DNA of 64,000 nucleotides, from positions 1,003,501-1,067,500 of the forward strand of contig NZ_CP147251.1 in the NCBI RefSeq assembly GCF_017426705.2. Direction: 5' to 3'. This document shows positions 61,545 to 64,000 of this stretch, one piece after another. The notes beneath the pieces were generated by a model that was given only the letters and a program-made list of their open reading frames with translations, did no database searches and was not told the DNA's origin. Source of the DNA: Enterococcus sp. DIV2402 (GTDB taxonomy: Bacteria > Bacillota > Bacilli > Lactobacillales > Enterococcaceae). A program made the translations under genes and the position numbers. Position 1 is the first letter of the stretch, and each line of letters begins with the position of its first letter.

Positions 61545-62834
61545 ATGGGAAATGAATCTATGGTGGATAAACTAAATGGGGTATTAAGTCCCTTAGCAGC
61601 AAAATTAGGCAATCAGCGACATTTGAGAGCAATCTCTACAGGGATGATGTTTAGTTTGCCCTTTATCGTGATTGGCTCCTTCTTTTTAATCTTTGCCAAT
61701 CCGTCAATTAATATGGAGCAATACAATCCTGAAACAGCAAATGTTTTCATGCGCTTTTTAGCAGCCTGGAAAGAATTTGCAGTTGCCAATTATGATTTGA
61801 TTACTGCACCTTATAATTTAACAATGGGGATTATTGGGTTAATTAGTGCATTTGGAATTGCGTATTCATTAGCCAATGAATACAAATTGAATGCGGCGAT
61901 GACAGGGATGATTGCGACTGTGGTCTACGCAATGATTTGTACGCCTGTAGTTGAAGGTAAAATCGATTTAAATTATTTAGGAACGAATGGGTTATTTGTT
62001 GCCATTATTGTTGGATTATTAGTGGTTGAGATTTGTCGCTGGTTTGAAATAAAAGACATTAAGATTTCTTTGCCCGACAGTGTTCCGCCAATGGTCGCAA
62101 CCTTTATCAATACGTTGATTCCATTGTTGGTAACTATTATTTTATTTTACGGCATCAATATTATCTTCGTCGTGACAACCGATCAAATTTTTCCAGAGGC
62201 GGTCATGCAGATTTTAACACCTGCAACGAATATTGCAGGTAGTTTAGGTGGCTTTTTACTAATTGTGACTTTAGGTAATATTTTGTGGTTATTTGGTATT
62301 AATGGTTCGTCGATTATTTTTCCGATTGTTTTTACTTTAGGGATTACGCAAACAGGCTATAATGCAGAACAAATGGCATCAAATGAAGCAATGACTCACT
62401 TAATGAATTTACAAATGTTTCGTATTTCGGTGATGGGTGGTGCTGGTGCAACACTGGGCTTAATTTTATTAATGATGCGCAGTAAAGTACGGGAGTTTCG
62501 AACAATTGGTAAATTATCCTTGATTCCAGGTATTTGTTCAATTAACGAACCAGTTATTTTTGGTTTACCGATTGTCTTAAATCCTATTTTAGCTATCCCG
62601 TTTTTAACAGCGCCAATTGTTAATTTGTTACTGACATATTTTGCGCAAAAATTTCATGTAATTGGTTATGGATTTATTATTGATCCGTCATTTACGCCAT
62701 TTTTTGCACAAGCTTACTTATCTAGTATGGATTGGCGCAATGTGGTCTTTACGTTTGGTTTGGTTTTTGTCAGTGCAGCAATTTATTATCCATTTTTCAA
62801 AGTAATGGAAAAAAATCGTTTGGCAGAAAAATGA
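61545..62834 (+). CDS. PTS cellobiose-type EIIC (CelB/ChbC family)
   Basis: A 429-residue membrane channel of the lactose/cellobiose PTS family: N-terminal RHLRAISTGMMFSLPFIVIGSF, central LWLFGINGSS, and the substrate-binding INEPVIFGLPIVLNP. About ten membrane segments. No EIIA or EIIB follows, so partner proteins must come from elsewhere. GGAGG precedes ATG 61545. The sugar could be cellobiose, chitobiose or another beta-diglycoside. Confidence 0.9.
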   Translation: MGNESMVDKLNGVLSPLAAKLGNQRHLRAISTGMMFSLPFIVIGSFFLIFANPSINMEQYNPETANVFMRFLAAWKEFAVANYDLITAPYNLTMGIIGLISAFGIAYSLANEYKLNAAMTGMIATVVYAMICTPVVEGKIDLNYLGTNGLFVAIIVGLLVVEICRWFEIKDIKISLPDSVPPMVATFINTLIPLLVTIILFYGINIIFVVTTDQIFPEAVMQILTPATNIAGSLGGFLLIVTLGNILWLFGINGSSIIFPIVFTLGITQTGYNAEQMASNEAMTHLMNLQMFRISVMGGAGATLGLILLMMRSKVREFRTIGKLSLIPGICSINEPVIFGLPIVLNPILAIPFLTAPIVNLLLTYFAQKFHVIGYGFIIDPSFTPFFAQAYLSSMDWRNVVFTFGLVFVSAAIYYPFFKVMEKNRLAEK

Positions 62835-62857
62835 TTATACTACAAGTAAAATTTTTT

Positions 62858-62898
62858 AAAAAAGCTACGCTTAGATAGTTATCTAAGCGTAGCTTTTT
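62858..62898 (+). terminator. Terminator after EIIC gene
   Basis: AAAAGCTACGCTTAGATA/TATCTAAGCGTAGCTTTT, a strong 18-base-pair stem with T tract. Confidence 0.92.
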
Positions 62899-63149
62899 CT
62901 TCATTATTGAACAGTTTTTATCTCTGTTATATTATATGTAAATATATTCTATATGCTTTTATACGTAATTTTATAGTTGTTTTTGTTTGAAAAAATAATT
63001 TTTTAGTGTTATTTTTATTTTTATTAATAATACAGAAATTAGAAACTGTTTTATAAAAAGAAATACAATCTCAATTTACACTTATTCATCAAAATTTAGA
63101 TAAAGTCCATTTACTTGAATCATCAATAGTATTCAAAAAACGTAACGGA

Positions 63150-63352
63150 TGATAGGATTGTTACTGTGAACGATTGCTATTTATCCTGAATTCCAATCAT
63201 TTTGGCTTTGTAGATTTTGTTACTTACGTGGTGCAAAAGGTTGACATGTAACTACAAAAGAAGAATTGCAACAAGCATGAATCGAAGGTTTAGTAATTAT
63301 GGCTATTCTAATTGATAATAGTAAATTAGGAAAAGGTATTTTATCGGATTAA
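63150..63352 (+). pseudogene. alsS: Decayed acetolactate synthase (alsS) 3' fragment
   Basis: Reading across frames gives AlsS-like segments in the right order: IVTVNDCY (compare IWNDGYY), EFQ, FGFVDFVTY (compare DFGxVDFVKYA), GAKG, then HVTTKEELQQA, IEGLV and IDNSKLGKGILSD. Stop codons interrupt at 63242, 63278 and elsewhere, and at least two frameshifts are needed. It ends 21 bases before alsD, the usual partner. The preceding 62899-63149 is AT-rich and holds nothing I can identify, although it may contain further eroded alsS sequence. Confidence 0.8.
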
Positions 63353-63372
63353 TTTTATTAGGAAGTGAGACA

Positions 63373-64000
63373 ATGACAGAGAAAAATCGAAGTTATCTTT
63401 ACCAACATGGAGTATTAGGTAGTTTGATGAATGATTTAATGGATGGAACTGAAAAAATAGGTCAATTATTAAATTATGGTGATTTTGGTATTGGAACATT
63501 GGCAGGCTCAAATGGCGAAGTGATTATTTTAGATGGGATAATGTATCATGCCTATCAAACCGGAGAAATTTTTCAACTTACAGGTGAAGAATTAACACCC
63601 TATGCTGCCGTAACTAATTTTGAAAAAGAAAAAACATTTAATTTGTCAAACGAACAAGCAGTGAATGTTCAAGCAATCATTAGTGAACAAATTAGTCCGA
63701 ATTTATTTACGGCTGTTAAAATTGAAGGTGCTTTTTCGGCGATGCATGTACGAGTAGCACCTAAACAAGAAAAACCGTATCCACGCTTTATTGAAATAGC
63801 TCGCCACCAACCCGAATTTGAACAAAAAAATGTTTCTGGAACAATTGTAGGTTTTTTTACGCCTAAATTATTTCATGGTGCGGCTGCAGCAGGTTTTCAT
63901 CTACATTTTATTAGTGATGATCGCTCGTTTGGTGGGCATATCTTAGATTTTAAATTAGAAGATGGTCAAATTATGTTACATGAATTGGAAGAATTTCGCC
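63373..64000 (+). CDS. alsD: Alpha-acetolactate decarboxylase, 3' end outside window
   Basis: Converts acetolactate to acetoin. The frame is open from ATG 63373 (ribosome site GGAAGTGAGA) to the window end, giving 209 codons. Family motifs: LYQHGVLGSLMNDLMDG, GDFGIGTLAG, IEGAFSAMHVR, and the zinc/active-site stretch GFHLHFISDDRSFGGH. The family is about 235-240 residues, so roughly 30 are missing. Its normal partner alsS is a wreck just upstream, so the substrate must come from another acetolactate source, or the gene is now under weak selection. Confidence 0.92.
   Translation, partial: MTEKNRSYLYQHGVLGSLMNDLMDGTEKIGQLLNYGDFGIGTLAGSNGEVIILDGIMYHAYQTGEIFQLTGEELTPYAAVTNFEKEKTFNLSNEQAVNVQAIISEQISPNLFTAVKIEGAFSAMHVRVAPKQEKPYPRFIEIARHQPEFEQKNVSGTIVGFFTPKLFHGAAAAGFHLHFISDDRSFGGHILDFKLEDGQIMLHELEEFR

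Noticed and set aside
1..64000. CRISPR arrays, tRNA or rRNA genes, complete insertion sequences or prophage genes
   Set aside because: No regularly spaced repeats, no cloverleaf-like or rRNA-like stretches, and no transposase, integrase or phage structural genes were recognised.

Overview
The window is low-GC Firmicutes chromosome, most likely Enterococcus or a close Enterococcaceae relative. This rests on gene content: mtlA-mtlR-mtlF-mtlD, glcT-ptsG, an RNase J2 with a degraded active site, YxeA, Ada, ABC-F and maltodextrin genes, strong AGGAGG-type ribosome sites and AT-rich promoters. No rRNA, tRNA or CRISPR array was seen. The two window ends cut through serC (left) and alsD (right).

Layout. 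1-3 kb: serine synthesis (serC', serA) and a DUF3290/DUF421 membrane pair. 3-6.4 kb: manganese transporter mntH with a DtxR-type operator, divergent from an ABC-F gene whose leader looks like a ribosome-controlled attenuator. 6.4-9.6 kb: alpha-glucosidase, Ada-type alkylation repair protein, amphi-Trp protein. 9.8-12.8 kb: fused ABC exporter and a divergent MarR regulator. 12.8-20.4 kb: maltodextrin island with two GH13_20 enzymes flanking a malX-malF-malG importer; all three promoters carry LacI/MalR-type operators. The importer ATPase is not in the window. 20.8 kb: asd.

22-39.6 kb is the most striking region, a ureide catabolic island: two PucR-type regulators, a small hydrolase, an FdrA-YlbE fusion (AllF-AllG), AllH, carbamate kinase, allantoate amidohydrolase (AllC), ureidoglycine aminohydrolase (AllE), ureidoglycolate dehydrogenase (AllD), a PucG-like aminotransferase, two MFS carriers and a dicarboxylate/amino-acid symporter. 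Together they should take allantoate to oxamate plus carbamoyl phosphate and then make ATP. No allantoinase is present. Three promoters in the island carry cre-like sites, and two of these share a further upstream element.

39.9-53.8 kb: RNase J2, a small membrane protein, the mannitol PTS operon, nagB with a NagR-like operator, ytoI, nrnA, and glcT-ptsG behind a RAT/terminator switch. 53.86-54.03 kb: the 5' remnant of a group IIC-like intron immediately after the ptsG terminator. 54-58.6 kb: an EIIB-like orphan, an LTA-synthase-family enzyme, a GNAT acetyltransferase behind an attenuator-like leader, and DAHP synthase. 58.6-62.9 kb: two duplicated RpiR regulators, YxeA, a stand-alone RarA C-terminal-like domain protein and a cellobiose-type EIIC. 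63.1-64 kb: a decayed alsS remnant followed by intact but window-truncated alsD.

Start codons were moved from the longest reading frame where a Shine-Dalgarno sequence clearly marks an internal start.
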